In this document: positions 29,048 to 37,813 of the stretch, piece by piece
How positions within the stretch are numbered: the first letter of the stretch is position 1
Layout of the letters: each line of letters starts with the position of its first letter
NCBI RefSeq assembly: GCF_001315015.1
Contig: NZ_CP012914.1
Span: 1 to 64,000, forward strand
Origin: Azospirillum brasilense
Lineage (GTDB): Bacteria > Pseudomonadota > Alphaproteobacteria > Azospirillales > Azospirillaceae
DNA: 64,000 bases
Direction of reading: 5' to 3'
The notes under the pieces: model-generated
What the model was told of the DNA's origin: nothing
The model's database searches: none
Seen by the model: only the letters and a program-made list of their open reading frames with translations
Program-made: the position numbers and the translations under genes

Positions 29048-29683
29048 ATGGAAAACGTCTTCGAAAGCCCGTTCAAGGGCATCACGCTGGACAAGCAGGT
29101 CACCAACCCGAACATCGTCGTCGGCCGGTACAGCTATTATTCCGGCTATTACCATGGCCACAGCTTCGACGACTGCGCCCGGTTTCTTCTCCCGGACGAG
29201 GGCGTCGACCGGCTGGTGATCGGCAGCTTCTGCTCGATCGGGTCCGGCGCGGCCTTCATCATGGCGGGCAACCAGGGCCACCGGAACGACTGGATCAGCA
29301 GCTTTCCCTTCTTCTGGATGTCCGAGGTGCCGGCCTTCGCCGGCGCACGGAACGGCTATCGGCCGGCGGGCGACACGCTGATCGGCAACGACGTGTGGAT
29401 CGGGTCGGAAGCCATCGTCATGCCCGGCGTCACCATCGGCGACGGCGCTGTGATCGGCACAAGGGCGCTGGTGACGCGCGACGTCGAACCCTATGCGATC
29501 GTGGGCGGCAACCCTGCCCGGGTGATCCGCAAGCGCTTCGACGACGATCTCATCGCGTTGCTGCTCGAGATGAGGTGGTGGGATTGGTCCAACGACCAGT
29601 TGCAGGGCGCCATGCCGATCCTGACCAGCGGCGACGTCGCGCTCCTGCACCGCTATTGGCGCGATGTGATCGAACCCAGCTGA
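29048..29683 (+). CDS. catB: Type B (xenobiotic) chloramphenicol acetyltransferase CatB
   Basis: CatB enzymes are trimeric left-handed beta-helix acetyltransferases that acetylate chloramphenicol. The 211-residue product matches the family along its length: [60 protein letters not shown], the [12 protein letters not shown] and [17 protein letters not shown] hexapeptide repeats. The catalytic His is in GNQGHRNDW. Only the relatedness is visible; whether the substrate is chloramphenicol or another xenobiotic is not. Regulation is not evident. Confidence 0.9.
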   Translation: MENVFESPFKGITLDKQVTNPNIVVGRYSYYSGYYHGHSFDDCARFLLPDEGVDRLVIGSFCSIGSGAAFIMAGNQGHRNDWISSFPFFWMSEVPAFAGARNGYRPAGDTLIGNDVWIGSEAIVMPGVTIGDGAVIGTRALVTRDVEPYAIVGGNPARVIRKRFDDDLIALLLEMRWWDWSNDQLQGAMPILTSGDVALLHRYWRDVIEPS

Positions 29684-29732
29684 CCCCAGGCCGGCTGGCT
29701 TCGCCGGTTCACCCCGGAACCGGCGAAGCGGC

Positions 29733-30410
29733 TCAGGGGGCCGGGCGGCCGCTGACGCGGGCGTCCCAGCCCAGCATGGCGACCTCGGCCACGGCCTCCA
29801 GCTCGGCGCGCTCCGCGCCGTCGCGGGCGAGGATCGACATGCCGGCCTGCACCGTCTGCACGAACCGGGCGAGCGCGTGGAGATCGACCGAGGCCGGGAT
29901 CTCGCCCTCGGCCACGGCCCGCGCCATACGCTCCGTCAGGATATCGACCGCCGAGGCGCGCGCCGACCGCACCACCTCGCCCAGTTCGGCGTGCCCCTCG
30001 CTGCCGACCGCGGAGAGCGTCACCATGCAGCCGCGCGGGATGTCGCCGCGGCAGCCGGTGAGCGCCGCGGCCGAGTCCATCAGCAGGCCCATGACCGCCT
30101 CGCGGGCGGTGCCGGCGGTGAAGAAGCGCCCCCAGACCAGCCCCTCGTAACTCTTGCGGTAATGGTTCACCGCCTCGACGTAGAGCGCCTCCTTCGATCC
30201 GAAGGCGGCGTAGAGGCTGGGCGAGCCGATCCCCATGGCCTCCGTCAGGTCGGCGATGGAGGTCGCCTCGTAGCCCTTGGACCAGAACAGGCGGGTCGCC
30301 TGGGTCAGGGCGGCCTCGCGGTCGAAGGCGCGCGGCCGTCCGCGCCCGCGGGCGGGCGGCGGTGCCGTGGTCCTGTCGTCGGTGGGCGGGGTCGGACGTG
30401 ATTTCTGCAT
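29733..30410 (-). CDS. TetR/AcrR-family transcriptional regulator
   Basis: The 225-residue product has the TetR helix-turn-helix near residues 35-75: ALTQATRLFWSKGYEATSIADLTEAMGIGSPSLYAAFGSKEALYVEAV. The ligand domain includes GCRGDIPRGCMVTLSAVG, typical of AcrR-type regulators near oxidoreductases. It is divergent from an SDR gene across a 148-bp gap with two matching palindromic sites, so it probably represses both genes until an unknown ligand binds. Confidence 0.88.
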   Translation of the reverse strand: MQKSRPTPPTDDRTTAPPPARGRGRPRAFDREAALTQATRLFWSKGYEATSIADLTEAMGIGSPSLYAAFGSKEALYVEAVNHYRKSYEGLVWGRFFTAGTAREAVMGLLMDSAAALTGCRGDIPRGCMVTLSAVGSEGHAELGEVVRSARASAVDILTERMARAVAEGEIPASVDLHALARFVQTVQAGMSILARDGAERAELEAVAEVAMLGWDARVSGRPAP

Positions 30411-30470
30411 CGATCACTATTTAATCCCGCCGCCGCGTGGGGGCAATGGCCTCGGACAACGGCGTTCTAT

Positions 30471-30492
30471 TTTTGTGTCGATCAATACAAAA
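30471..30492. promoter_or_regulatory. Putative TetR operator 1
   Basis: A 22-bp imperfect palindrome: TTTTGT at one end, ACAAAA at the other, with GTCGATCAAT between. It shares its half-sites with the second site 35 bp away. Confidence 0.6.
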
Positions 30493-30526
30493 TATGTTGA
30501 CCGCGGCGCCGGGCGCCTCTAGCTAT

Positions 30527-30549
30527 TTTTGTATCAAACGACACAGAAA
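30527..30549. promoter_or_regulatory. Putative TetR operator 2
   Basis: TTTTGTATC, a short spacer and GACACAGAAA repeat the half-sites of operator 1 (TTTTGT and ACAAAA, TGTC and ATAC). It ends 10 bp before the SDR start codon, where a bound repressor would block transcription or ribosome access. Confidence 0.6.
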
Positions 30550-30558
30550 GGCCGGATC

Positions 30559-31311
30559 ATGGTTGAGCCGATTGGTGAGTTGGTTGGCAAGCGCGCGCTG
30601 GTGACGGGCGGTTCGCGGGGCATCGGCGCCGCCATCGCTCTGGCGCTCGCCGACAAGGGCGCGGATGTGGCGATCTCCTACGAGCGGTCGGCCGAGCGCG
30701 CCGCCGAGGTGGTCCGGGCGATCGAGGCGAAGGGCCGGCGCGCGGTCGCCATCCAGGCCGACAGTGCCGATCCGGCGGCCATGGCGGCCCTGGTCGGCCG
30801 GACGGTGGAGGCGCTCGGCGGCCTCGACATCCTGGTCAACAACGCCGGCATTGCCCGCCAAGGCATGGTCGCCGAGATGAGCCTCGCCGACATCGACGCG
30901 CTTCTGAACGTCAACGTGCGCGCGGCGGTGCTGGTGGCGCAGGCGGCCATCCCGCATCTCAAGGACGGGGGGCGCATCGTCTTCATCGGGTCGTGCCTCG
31001 CCGACCGCATCACCGCCCCGGGTGTCACCGTCTATTCGATGACCAAGTCGGCGCAGATCGCCCTGACGCACGGCCTCGCCCGCGAACTCGGCCCGCGCGA
31101 CATCACGGTGAATCTGGTCCAGCCGGGGGCGACCGACACCGACATGAATCCGGCGAACGGCGATCATGCCGAAATCCTGCGTTCGCAGACGCCGCTCGGC
31201 CGCTATGGCAAGCCGGAGGATGTGGCGGCGGCCGTCGCCTTCCTGGCCAGCCCGGCGGCCCGCCAGATCTCCGGGGCCACCCTGACGGTGGACGGCGGCC
31301 TGAACGCCTGA
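30559..31311 (+). CDS. Short-chain dehydrogenase/reductase (3-oxoacyl-ACP-reductase-like)
   Basis: The 250-residue protein has the SDR cofactor motif TGGSRGIGAAIALAL (residues 16-30), NNAGIA, the catalytic set Ser (IGSCLA), Tyr-x-x-x-Lys (VYSMTKSAQ) and a C-terminal GATLTVDGGLNA. ATG at 30559 (after AGAAAGG) is preferred over an upstream in-frame codon at 30529 that lies within the operator. The substrate is unknown. Control by the divergent TetR is likely. Confidence 0.88.
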   Translation: MVEPIGELVGKRALVTGGSRGIGAAIALALADKGADVAISYERSAERAAEVVRAIEAKGRRAVAIQADSADPAAMAALVGRTVEALGGLDILVNNAGIARQGMVAEMSLADIDALLNVNVRAAVLVAQAAIPHLKDGGRIVFIGSCLADRITAPGVTVYSMTKSAQIALTHGLARELGPRDITVNLVQPGATDTDMNPANGDHAEILRSQTPLGRYGKPEDVAAAVAFLASPAARQISGATLTVDGGLNA

Positions 31312-31395
31312 AGCCCGAACACCTGAAGCCCGAACGCCTGAAGCCCGAACGCCTGAAGCCCGAACGCCTGAAGCCCGAACGCCTGACTCCGGAAC
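31306..31395 (+). repeat. 15-bp tandem repeat across the SDR stop codon
   Basis: The unit GCCTGAAGCCCGAAC is repeated five times from 31306 to 31380 (one copy has A in place of the first G), with a degenerate sixth copy to 31395. The first unit contains the last codon and the TGA of the SDR gene. Just after it, CCGGGGAAGCCTTT and AAAAGGCTCCCCGG form a stem-loop (31399-31432) with no T run. Confidence 0.9.
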
Positions 31396-31596
31396 CGGTC
31401 CGGGGAAGCCTTTGTTCGAAAAGGCTCCCCGGACGGCTGCGGCCAAGGATTAACGATCCGTTAACGACGAATATGGGGCGACCCGAGGAGCGTCAACACC
31501 ACCAGCAACGGCAGCAACGGAGACGCCACAGATGCGGCACACAGCGATGAGAACGGCCGAGCCCCCCGCCACCCGGCCGTCGCGGGGTGCCGCCCG

Positions 31597-32802
31597 ATGA
31601 GCCGTTCCGCGACGCTCGACGGGTTGCGGGGTTATTTCCTCGTCTTCATGATGGTGAACCACGTGGTGCTGGCCGGCGGCGTGCTGCTCGCCAAGGTCAA
31701 CCACGCCGAACTCGGCTATGTGCAGGACGCCCAGGGCTTCGTGCTGCTGTCGGGCATCGTCGCCGGGATGTACTACACCCGCGTCTGGACCCAGCGTTCG
31801 CCCGAGGCGGCGCGGCGGCGCCTGTTCGCCCGCGCCCGCGAGCTGTATGTCTCGACCATGCTGGTGATCGCGCTGGTCACCGCCATGGTGGTGCTGGTCC
31901 CCGGCGCGCGGGAGCCGCTGGGCGGCTTCCTCGGGCATCTGGCCGGACTGGAACCCGGCACCCTGCTGGCGAGCGCGCTCCTCCTGCATTCGCCGACCTT
32001 CACGGATCTGCTGATCCAGTACATCCTCTATCTCGCGGCGACGCCGCTGCTGCTCCGCCTGATCCTCGACGGCCACGCCCGCAAGGTCGCGCTGGGCAGC
32101 GCCGCGCTGTGGGCCGCCGTGCAGATGGGCCTGCATGTGCCGGTGCTGAGCGCGCTCGACGCCGGGCTGGGGCGGCTCAGCGACGGTCTGGCGGTGCGCG
32201 GGCCGTTCAACCCGCTCGCCTGGCAGGTGCTCTACGTTGCGGGTCTGCTGATCGGCAGCGCCGTGCAGCGGGGCCGCTTCGACACCGACCGCTGGTTCCC
32301 GGTCGAGCGGCCGCCCTGGCTGGTTCCGGCGCTGGTCACCGTGGTGGTCTGCGCGGTCTGGCACCTGTCCTTCGTCCATGAGCTGGTCAGCCCGATCGTC
32401 GGCGAGCGTTTCCTGCGCTACGTCGACCGCACCGAGTTCAGCCTCGTCTACCTCGCGAACTTCGCGGCGCTGGCCTATGCCGTGTCCTGGCTGCTCATCG
32501 CCGGGCCGCGGTCGTCCCACCCGGTCGCCGCCGGCACCGCCCGGCTGCTCACCGCGCTGTTCAATCTGCCCTTCCTCCGGCTGCTGGGGCGGCACTCGCT
32601 GCAGGTCTATCTGTTCCACGTCCTGGTCGCCTACGCGATCCTGCTGATCGACCTGTTCGGCGGCCCCTTCAACCAGCTCACCAAGGCGGTCCTGCTGCTC
32701 GCCAGCGTCGCCAGCCTCGCCATCCCGGCCCTGTGGCGGGAGCGGAGCCGCGCCAGGCCGGCGGAGCGGGGCGCCGTCCGGATGGGCTCATCCCGGGGCT
32801 GA
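31597..32802 (+). CDS. OpgC-family membrane protein
   Basis: The 401-residue protein begins RSATLDGLRGYFLVFMMVNH and has about ten hydrophobic segments; GFVLLSGIVAGMYYTRVW and HSLQVYLFHVLVAYAILLID are typical of OpgC_C/acyltransferase-3-like proteins. OpgC adds succinyl groups to osmoregulated periplasmic glucans. The gene stands alone, about 285 bp after the SDR gene. The assignment rests on the overall pattern; the exact acceptor is not known. The gap before the next gene (32803-32974) holds nothing I can name. Confidence 0.8.
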   Translation: MSRSATLDGLRGYFLVFMMVNHVVLAGGVLLAKVNHAELGYVQDAQGFVLLSGIVAGMYYTRVWTQRSPEAARRRLFARARELYVSTMLVIALVTAMVVLVPGAREPLGGFLGHLAGLEPGTLLASALLLHSPTFTDLLIQYILYLAATPLLLRLILDGHARKVALGSAALWAAVQMGLHVPVLSALDAGLGRLSDGLAVRGPFNPLAWQVLYVAGLLIGSAVQRGRFDTDRWFPVERPPWLVPALVTVVVCAVWHLSFVHELVSPIVGERFLRYVDRTEFSLVYLANFAALAYAVSWLLIAGPRSSHPVAAGTARLLTALFNLPFLRLLGRHSLQVYLFHVLVAYAILLIDLFGGPFNQLTKAVLLLASVASLAIPALWRERSRARPAERGAVRMGSSRG

Positions 32803-32974
32803 ACGCGCCAGGGCCTGGAGGGATGGGGGCCTTGACGGACGGAATTCCTCTTGTCCTGGACAAGCCCGCCCCGCTGGGTCAAAGAGAAAGCATCAAAAGT
32901 GGTGGGACCGCTGGATTGGCCATCGCCCGGCCGATCCCCGCCCGCCCTTTCGCTGCTGAGGACGATCGACCCGC

Positions 32975-34492
32975 GTGACGAGACGCGCCCATCATCGGCG
33001 GTTGAGGACTTTGGCCGCCGCCCTGCTGGCGGTGACGCTGGCGCCCGCGCTGGCCCCGGCGCCGGCCAAGGCCGACCCCCGCTTCGTGCCCGGCCCCTGC
33101 TGGTTCTCCGTGCCGGAGGGCGAGGCCGCGCTGTGCGGGACCGTCGGCGTGCCCGACCGGCGCGACCGGCCGGCGGCGCAGGCCTTCCGTCTGCCGGTCG
33201 TCGTCCTGCTCTCCACCGCCAAGCAGCCGTCCCCCGACCCCGTCCTGTTCCTGGAGGGCGGCCCCGGCGCCTCCCCCTTCGGCAGCGGCGAGGCGGTGGA
33301 GGAGCGGATGGAGGTGTGGTGGTCGCTGACCGTCGGGTTCCGCCGGTCGCGCCACGTCGTGCTGTTCGACCCGCGCGGCGCCGGGCGGGCCGAGCCGGAC
33401 ACCGACTGCCCGGAGCTGGACGTGCTGGGCGCCTCGCCCCGCCTGCGCCCGGTGTCGCGGGACCGCCGCGCCGCGCTGGAGCGGACGGCCATCGCCGCCT
33501 GCCGCGACCGCTTCACCGCCAACGGGCTGGACGGCGCCATGTTCACCACCCCCATCGCCGCCGACGACGCCATGGACGTCGCCGCGGCGCTGGGCGCGCC
33601 GCGGGTCAACCTGTTCGCCGTGTCCTACGGCACGCGGGTGGCGCTGGAGATCCTGCGGCGCCACGGCGGGCGGGTGCGCGCGGCGGTGCTCGATTCCATC
33701 TACCCGCCCGACGTGAACGCGACGGAGGAGGCGCCCTGGCTGGCGCACCGGGCGTTCAAGCGGCTGTTCGACGATTGCGCGGCCAGCCGCGTGTGCCGCG
33801 CCGCCTATCCGGACCTGGAGCGCCATCTGCTGGAGCTGGTGGAGCGGTTGGGCAAGGCCCCGGTGGACGTGCCGGTGGGCGATCCGGAGATTCCGCGCTG
33901 GGCGCGCTTGGACAGCGCCGCCGCCCTGTCGGCCCTGCTGGAGGCGATGGCCGAGGGCGAGAGCGTGCCCCGCCTGCCCGCCCTGATCGAACGGGCGTGG
34001 CGCGGGCGCTACGACCGCCTGTCCGACTGGGTGCCCGCCCCCTGGCTGGGCGACCCCGACTCGGCGGAGGGCATGGCCTTTTCCATCGAATGCCGGGAGA
34101 CGGTGAATCCCGCCGACCCGCTGCGGCTGGCCGACGCCGCCCGCCGCTTCGCCCCCTACGGCGCGGTCACCGCCGACGATCCCGGCCGGCGCGTCTGCGC
34201 CCAATGGCCCGCCGCCGCCCAGGAGGCGTCGGAGCGGCTGCCGGTGGCCAGCGCGGTGCCGGTGCTTCTGCTGTCCGGCGCCTACGACCCGCTGACCCCG
34301 CCGGAGTGGGCGGAGCGCGCCGCGACGACCCTGCCGAAAAGCCGGCATCTGGTCTTTCGCAGCGCCGGGCATCTGGTCACCGCGTCGGACGACTGCGCCG
34401 TCGCCGTGGCCGCCCAGTTCGTGGATTCGGAAGCCCTGCCCGCCAACGCCTGCCCGGCGGCGGCCAAGCCGCCGGGGTTCCAGCCACCATGA
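32975..34492 (+). CDS. Secreted alpha/beta hydrolase (peptidase S33-like)
   Basis: From GTG at 32975 the product has 505 residues, starting with a signal peptide (LRTLAAALLAVTLAPALAPAPAKA). The hydrolase motifs are VLFLEGGPGASPF (oxyanion region), the Ser nucleophile in AVSYGTRVAL, Asp in LSGAYDPLTPPEW and His in RSAGHLVT. This matches secreted tripeptidyl-aminopeptidase-type S33 proteins. Four Cys in the cap domain suggest disulfides. It ends 4 bp from the convergent speE. The substrate is unknown. Confidence 0.8.
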   Translation: MTRRAHHRRLRTLAAALLAVTLAPALAPAPAKADPRFVPGPCWFSVPEGEAALCGTVGVPDRRDRPAAQAFRLPVVVLLSTAKQPSPDPVLFLEGGPGASPFGSGEAVEERMEVWWSLTVGFRRSRHVVLFDPRGAGRAEPDTDCPELDVLGASPRLRPVSRDRRAALERTAIAACRDRFTANGLDGAMFTTPIAADDAMDVAAALGAPRVNLFAVSYGTRVALEILRRHGGRVRAAVLDSIYPPDVNATEEAPWLAHRAFKRLFDDCAASRVCRAAYPDLERHLLELVERLGKAPVDVPVGDPEIPRWARLDSAAALSALLEAMAEGESVPRLPALIERAWRGRYDRLSDWVPAPWLGDPDSAEGMAFSIECRETVNPADPLRLADAARRFAPYGAVTADDPGRRVCAQWPAAAQEASERLPVASAVPVLLLSGAYDPLTPPEWAERAATTLPKSRHLVFRSAGHLVTASDDCAVAVAAQFVDSEALPANACPAAAKPPGFQPP

Positions 34493-34495
34493 ACT

Positions 34496-35356
34496 CTACT
34501 TCAGCGCGTCCAGCATGAAGGCCGGCAGGGCGAAGCTGGCGACGTGGATGTCGGGCGTGTAGTAGCGGGTGGTCAGCCCCGCCGCCTCGAAGCGCGGGCG
34601 GATCGCCTCCGCCGTCTGGCGGCGCAGCGCCGTGTCGTCGGTGGCCCAGCCGAAGGCCATGAAGCCGCCGTAGTAGCTGGGCACCGGCGCCACGAAGAAG
34701 CTCGCGTCCGCGAACAGTCGGCCCAGCCGCCGGTGGCTGTCCTTCAACTCGTCCGGCTGGAGGAACGGCACGCCGTTTTGGGTGACCAGCACGCCGCCGG
34801 GGGTCAGCCGCGCCTTGCAGTCGGCGTAGAACGCCTCGGTGAAGAGGACGGCGCCCGGCCCGTGGGGGTCGGTGGAATCGACGATGATGACGTCGAACCG
34901 CTCCGTGGTCTCCTTGACGAAGGCGCAGCCGTCGGCGATCACCAAATCCGTGCGCGGGTCGTCGAAGGCGCCGGCGCTGATCGACGGCAGATGGGCGATG
35001 GACAGGTCGACCACCGAGCGGTCGATCTCCACCATCGTCACCCGCTCCACCGCCTTGTGCTCCAGGCAGCGGCGCAGCATGCCGCCGTCGCCGCCGCCGA
35101 CGATCAGGACGCGGCGGACGCGCCCATGCGCCAGGATCGGCACATGGGTCAGCATCTCGTGATAGACGAACTCGTCGCCTTCGGTGGTCTGGACGACGCC
35201 GTCGAGCGCCATCACGCGGCCCAGCACCGGGTTCTCGAAGATCACCAGGTCCTGGAGGCCGGTGCGGTCGCGGTGCAGGACGCGGCCCATGCGCAGGCGT
35301 TGGGCCACGTCCCTATGCAACGTCTCGTTGTACCAGCCGGAGCCGGAGTCGCTCAT
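34496..35356 (-). CDS. speE: Spermidine synthase SpeE
   Basis: SpeE transfers aminopropyl from decarboxylated SAM to putrescine. The 286-residue product has [43 protein letters not shown], the SAM-binding [16 protein letters not shown], and the catalytic region [14 protein letters not shown]. The ATG overlaps the speD stop (ATGA), so both subunits of the pathway are translationally coupled. Confidence 0.96.
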   Translation of the reverse strand: MSDSGSGWYNETLHRDVAQRLRMGRVLHRDRTGLQDLVIFENPVLGRVMALDGVVQTTEGDEFVYHEMLTHVPILAHGRVRRVLIVGGGDGGMLRRCLEHKAVERVTMVEIDRSVVDLSIAHLPSISAGAFDDPRTDLVIADGCAFVKETTERFDVIIVDSTDPHGPGAVLFTEAFYADCKARLTPGGVLVTQNGVPFLQPDELKDSHRRLGRLFADASFFVAPVPSYYGGFMAFGWATDDTALRRQTAEAIRPRFEAAGLTTRYYTPDIHVASFALPAFMLDALK

Positions 35357-35862
35357 GACCCGGTTTCGCCGCGCAGCAGCTCGTCGCACTTCACGCCGGT
35401 GGGCTTGAAGGCGCGTTCCAGCACCGGGATGGCCTTCATGGGCTGCGCGTCGCCGCACATGAAGATGTCCAGCGCGGCGTAGCCGCGTTCCGGCCAGGTG
35501 TGGATGCTGATGTGCGACTCGGCGAGCACCGCCACGCCGGAGATGCCGCCGTTCGGCGTGAAATGATGCAGGTGGATGTGCAGGAGCGTCGCCCCCGCCA
35601 CCTCCACGGACTCGATCAGCGTGGAACGGACATGGTCCAGCTCGTCCAGGCGTTCGGCACCCCACAGATCGACGATCAGGTGGGTGCCGGCGCAGACCTT
35701 GCCATCGCGGACGATGAAATGGTCCTTGCGGTCGTCTTGAGATTCCCTCCAGGGACCAGAAGTCACGTTGGTCCGGTTGGAGATTTGACCTTCCGTTTGG
35801 GCTTTCCTTGGATCGCTTCCCAAGTCCATCCCCAATTGGAAGAGAGAAGCGGTCTTCGCCAT
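35353..35862 (-). CDS. speD: S-adenosylmethionine decarboxylase proenzyme (class 1b)
   Basis: SpeD makes decarboxylated SAM for SpeE. The 169-residue proenzyme shows the self-cleavage site in [13 protein letters not shown] (cleavage before Ser yields the pyruvoyl cofactor) and [20 protein letters not shown], with [11 protein letters not shown] carrying the catalytic Cys. The N-terminal 40 residues are longer than in minimal class 1b enzymes. ATG at 35862 follows GGGGGAG. The two genes form the standard speD-speE operon. Confidence 0.93.
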   Translation of the reverse strand: MAKTASLFQLGMDLGSDPRKAQTEGQISNRTNVTSGPWRESQDDRKDHFIVRDGKVCAGTHLIVDLWGAERLDELDHVRSTLIESVEVAGATLLHIHLHHFTPNGGISGVAVLAESHISIHTWPERGYAALDIFMCGDAQPMKAIPVLERAFKPTGVKCDELLRGETGS

Positions 35863-36070
35863 CGTTCTCCCCCATCAGCAGATGTTCCGCGCAAATGGCG
35901 CGGAGGAGGGGGGCATATGGGACAAATTCGCATGCGAATCAACACAATTCTGTCCCCGCATCCCCTTTGTGCTTGGCGGCGGCCCTCTGGCGCGGCGCGC
36001 GGCGGCGGCGCATAATCGCCCGGCCGCCGCCGTCCGGAGCGGTCCGGAATCCTGTCTGGAGTTCATTGTC

Positions 36071-36832
36071 ATGAACCGCAAGCCGCTGATCGGCGTTCCC
36101 GCCTGCGCCCGCATGATGGGGGAGCATCCCTTCCACGTCGTCGGCGACAAGTATGTGCGCGCGGTGTCGGACGGGGCCGGCGGCATGCCGCTGCTGATCC
36201 CGGCGCTGGGGACGGCGCTGGACATGGACGAGGTGGCCGGACGGCTCGACGGACTTCTGGTCACCGGAAGCCCGTCGAACGTCGAGCCGCACCGCTACGG
36301 CGGGTCGCCCAGCGAGCCGGGCACCCTGCACGACCCGGAGCGCGACGACACCACCCTGCCGCTGATCCGCGCCGCGCTGGAGATGGGCGTGCCGCTGCTG
36401 GGCATCTGCCGCGGCTTTCAGGAGTTGAACGTGGCGCTGGGCGGCACGCTGCACCAGCGGGTGCACGAGGTGCCGGGATACGCCAACCACCGCGAGGACA
36501 AGGAGGCGCCGCTGGCCGTGCAGTACGGGCCGTCGCACAGCGTGCGGCTGACCCCCGGCGGCGTGTTGGAAAGGCTGGCCGGCGGTGCCGCGGCGGTGAC
36601 CGTCAATTCCCTGCACGGGCAGGGCATCGACCGGCTGGCCGACGGGCTGATCGTGGAGGCGATGGCCGAGGACGGGCTGGTCGAAGCGGTGCGGGTGGCG
36701 GGGGCGCCGGCCTTCGCGCTGGCCGTGCAGTGGCACCCGGAATGGCGGTTCTGGGAGAACCCACTGTCGGCGGCGATCCTGCGCGCCTTCGGAAGCGCCG
36801 CCGCCGACCGGGCGCGGCGGCGCCTTTCCTGA
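36071..36832 (+). CDS. Gamma-glutamyl-gamma-aminobutyrate hydrolase-like amidotransferase (peptidase C26)
   Basis: The 253-residue product is a class I glutamine amidotransferase-like hydrolase: DGLLVTGSPSNVEPHRYGG, nucleophile Cys in LLGICRGFQELNVALGGTLHQ, and the His-Glu pair in AVQWHPEWRF. This is the PuuD pattern, which releases GABA from gamma-glutamyl-GABA in putrescine breakdown. It lies divergent from the polyamine genes speD-speE, which fits a polyamine role, although other C26 substrates are possible. Confidence 0.85.
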   Translation: MNRKPLIGVPACARMMGEHPFHVVGDKYVRAVSDGAGGMPLLIPALGTALDMDEVAGRLDGLLVTGSPSNVEPHRYGGSPSEPGTLHDPERDDTTLPLIRAALEMGVPLLGICRGFQELNVALGGTLHQRVHEVPGYANHREDKEAPLAVQYGPSHSVRLTPGGVLERLAGGAAAVTVNSLHGQGIDRLADGLIVEAMAEDGLVEAVRVAGAPAFALAVQWHPEWRFWENPLSAAILRAFGSAAADRARRRLS

Positions 36833-36921
36833 AAATACGGTTTCAGGACAATAGAATAGGTCAACAATCGGTGAATGCCGCGTGCCCAGGAATTGGGCAC
36901 GCCGCCCTTACCCCAACAGCG

Positions 36922-37416
36922 TCAGCCGGCCCGCGAGATGCGGCGCAGGAAGTCGATGAGCTGCGCCTGCTCCTCGGCCGAGAGATCCTTCACCATGGCC
37001 TTGTCATGGGCCTGGATGCGCGGAATCAGCTCGTCCAGCAGTTTCTCCCCTTCCGGGGACAGGCGGAGCGCGTAGGAGCGGCGGTCGTTGGGCGAGGGCG
37101 CCCGGATGACCAGACCGCGCGACTCGAGCCGGTCGATGACCGCGACCATGGTCGAACGGTCGATGCCCACCGCCGAGCCCAGGTCGGACTGCGACAAGCC
37201 CTCGTTCTCCTTGATCATGATCAGGACGCCGAACTGTCCCGGCGTCATGTCGTGGGGCGACACGGCGTTCTGGAAGCTCTGGAACACGGCCACCTGCGCC
37301 TTGCGCAGATTGTAGCCAACGAGCTCGGGCAGAGGGCCGAGGGCCATCTTTCCGGACTTGCTCGGACGCTGGCGGGTGCGCCGGTCCGAGGGGGTGGGGC
37401 GGTCGATGTCGGTCAA
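36922..37416 (-). CDS. MarR-family transcriptional regulator
   Basis: The 164-residue product has the MarR core: LVGYNLRKAQVAVFQSF, helix-turn-helix LSQSDLGSAVGIDRSTMVAVIDRL and the wing RAPSPNDRRSYALRLSPEGE. The best start is TTG at 37414-37416, with no clear ribosome-binding site. Just upstream is a GACTAGTC palindrome (37437-37444) that could be its own operator. Targets are unknown. Confidence 0.85.
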   Translation of the reverse strand: MTDIDRPTPSDRRTRQRPSKSGKMALGPLPELVGYNLRKAQVAVFQSFQNAVSPHDMTPGQFGVLIMIKENEGLSQSDLGSAVGIDRSTMVAVIDRLESRGLVIRAPSPNDRRSYALRLSPEGEKLLDELIPRIQAHDKAMVKDLSAEEQAQLIDFLRRISRAG

Positions 37417-37813
37417 CGTGAAAGCCGTCGTTTATTGACTAGTCTATTGGTCGTGTAAAATGCAGGCAGGTGCCGATTTTGTCAGCAAGAACCACACAAT
37501 CCGCCTCGCATGCATAGCACCCATTCCCGTTACGCATTGGTTCCGCCCGGAAGCGGCTCCACCTCTAGCCCTAAGAAGTGATCGCGCTCCTGACCCCGGC
37601 CCCCCCGGAAACAGGCATGCCGGCGCGGTTGCCCGCCAACGGTTCATTCCCCTGCCGCAGACGGGTTCCGAAAACGGAGCTTCCGACGCCCGGTCCCCCC
37701 CAGACCGGGCGTCTTCGCGCCAAAGCCCCGGCCCAACGGCTGGGGCTTTTTTCTGCTGCTCTTTCCGGTAGGGTGGTTGCCCGAACCGCACCCCTCCGAA
37801 AGAAAGGCGCGCC
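37417..37813. other. Gene-free 397-bp region with promoter-like and hairpin sequences
   Basis: No convincing gene is visible. It holds the GACTAGTC palindrome, a rightward promoter-like pair (TTGACT at 37435-37440 and TAAAAT at 37456-37461, 15-bp spacing), a perfect 11-bp hairpin (GACGCCCGGTC with its complement, 37685-37713) and a terminator (37722-37752). This is what a small RNA gene of up to 290 nt would look like. Confidence 0.4.
37722..37752 (+). terminator. Intrinsic terminator with no gene before it
   Basis: AAGCCCCGGCC pairs with GGCTGGGGCTT around a CAAC loop and runs into six T. It lies 62 bp before the next gene and more than 300 bp from any coding region to its left on this strand. 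Confidence 0.8.

Noticed and set aside
30523..31446. A minus-strand frame with a repeated SGVRA peptide
   Set aside because: It is the antisense reading of the SDR gene plus the 15-bp tandem repeat, with no ribosome-binding site.
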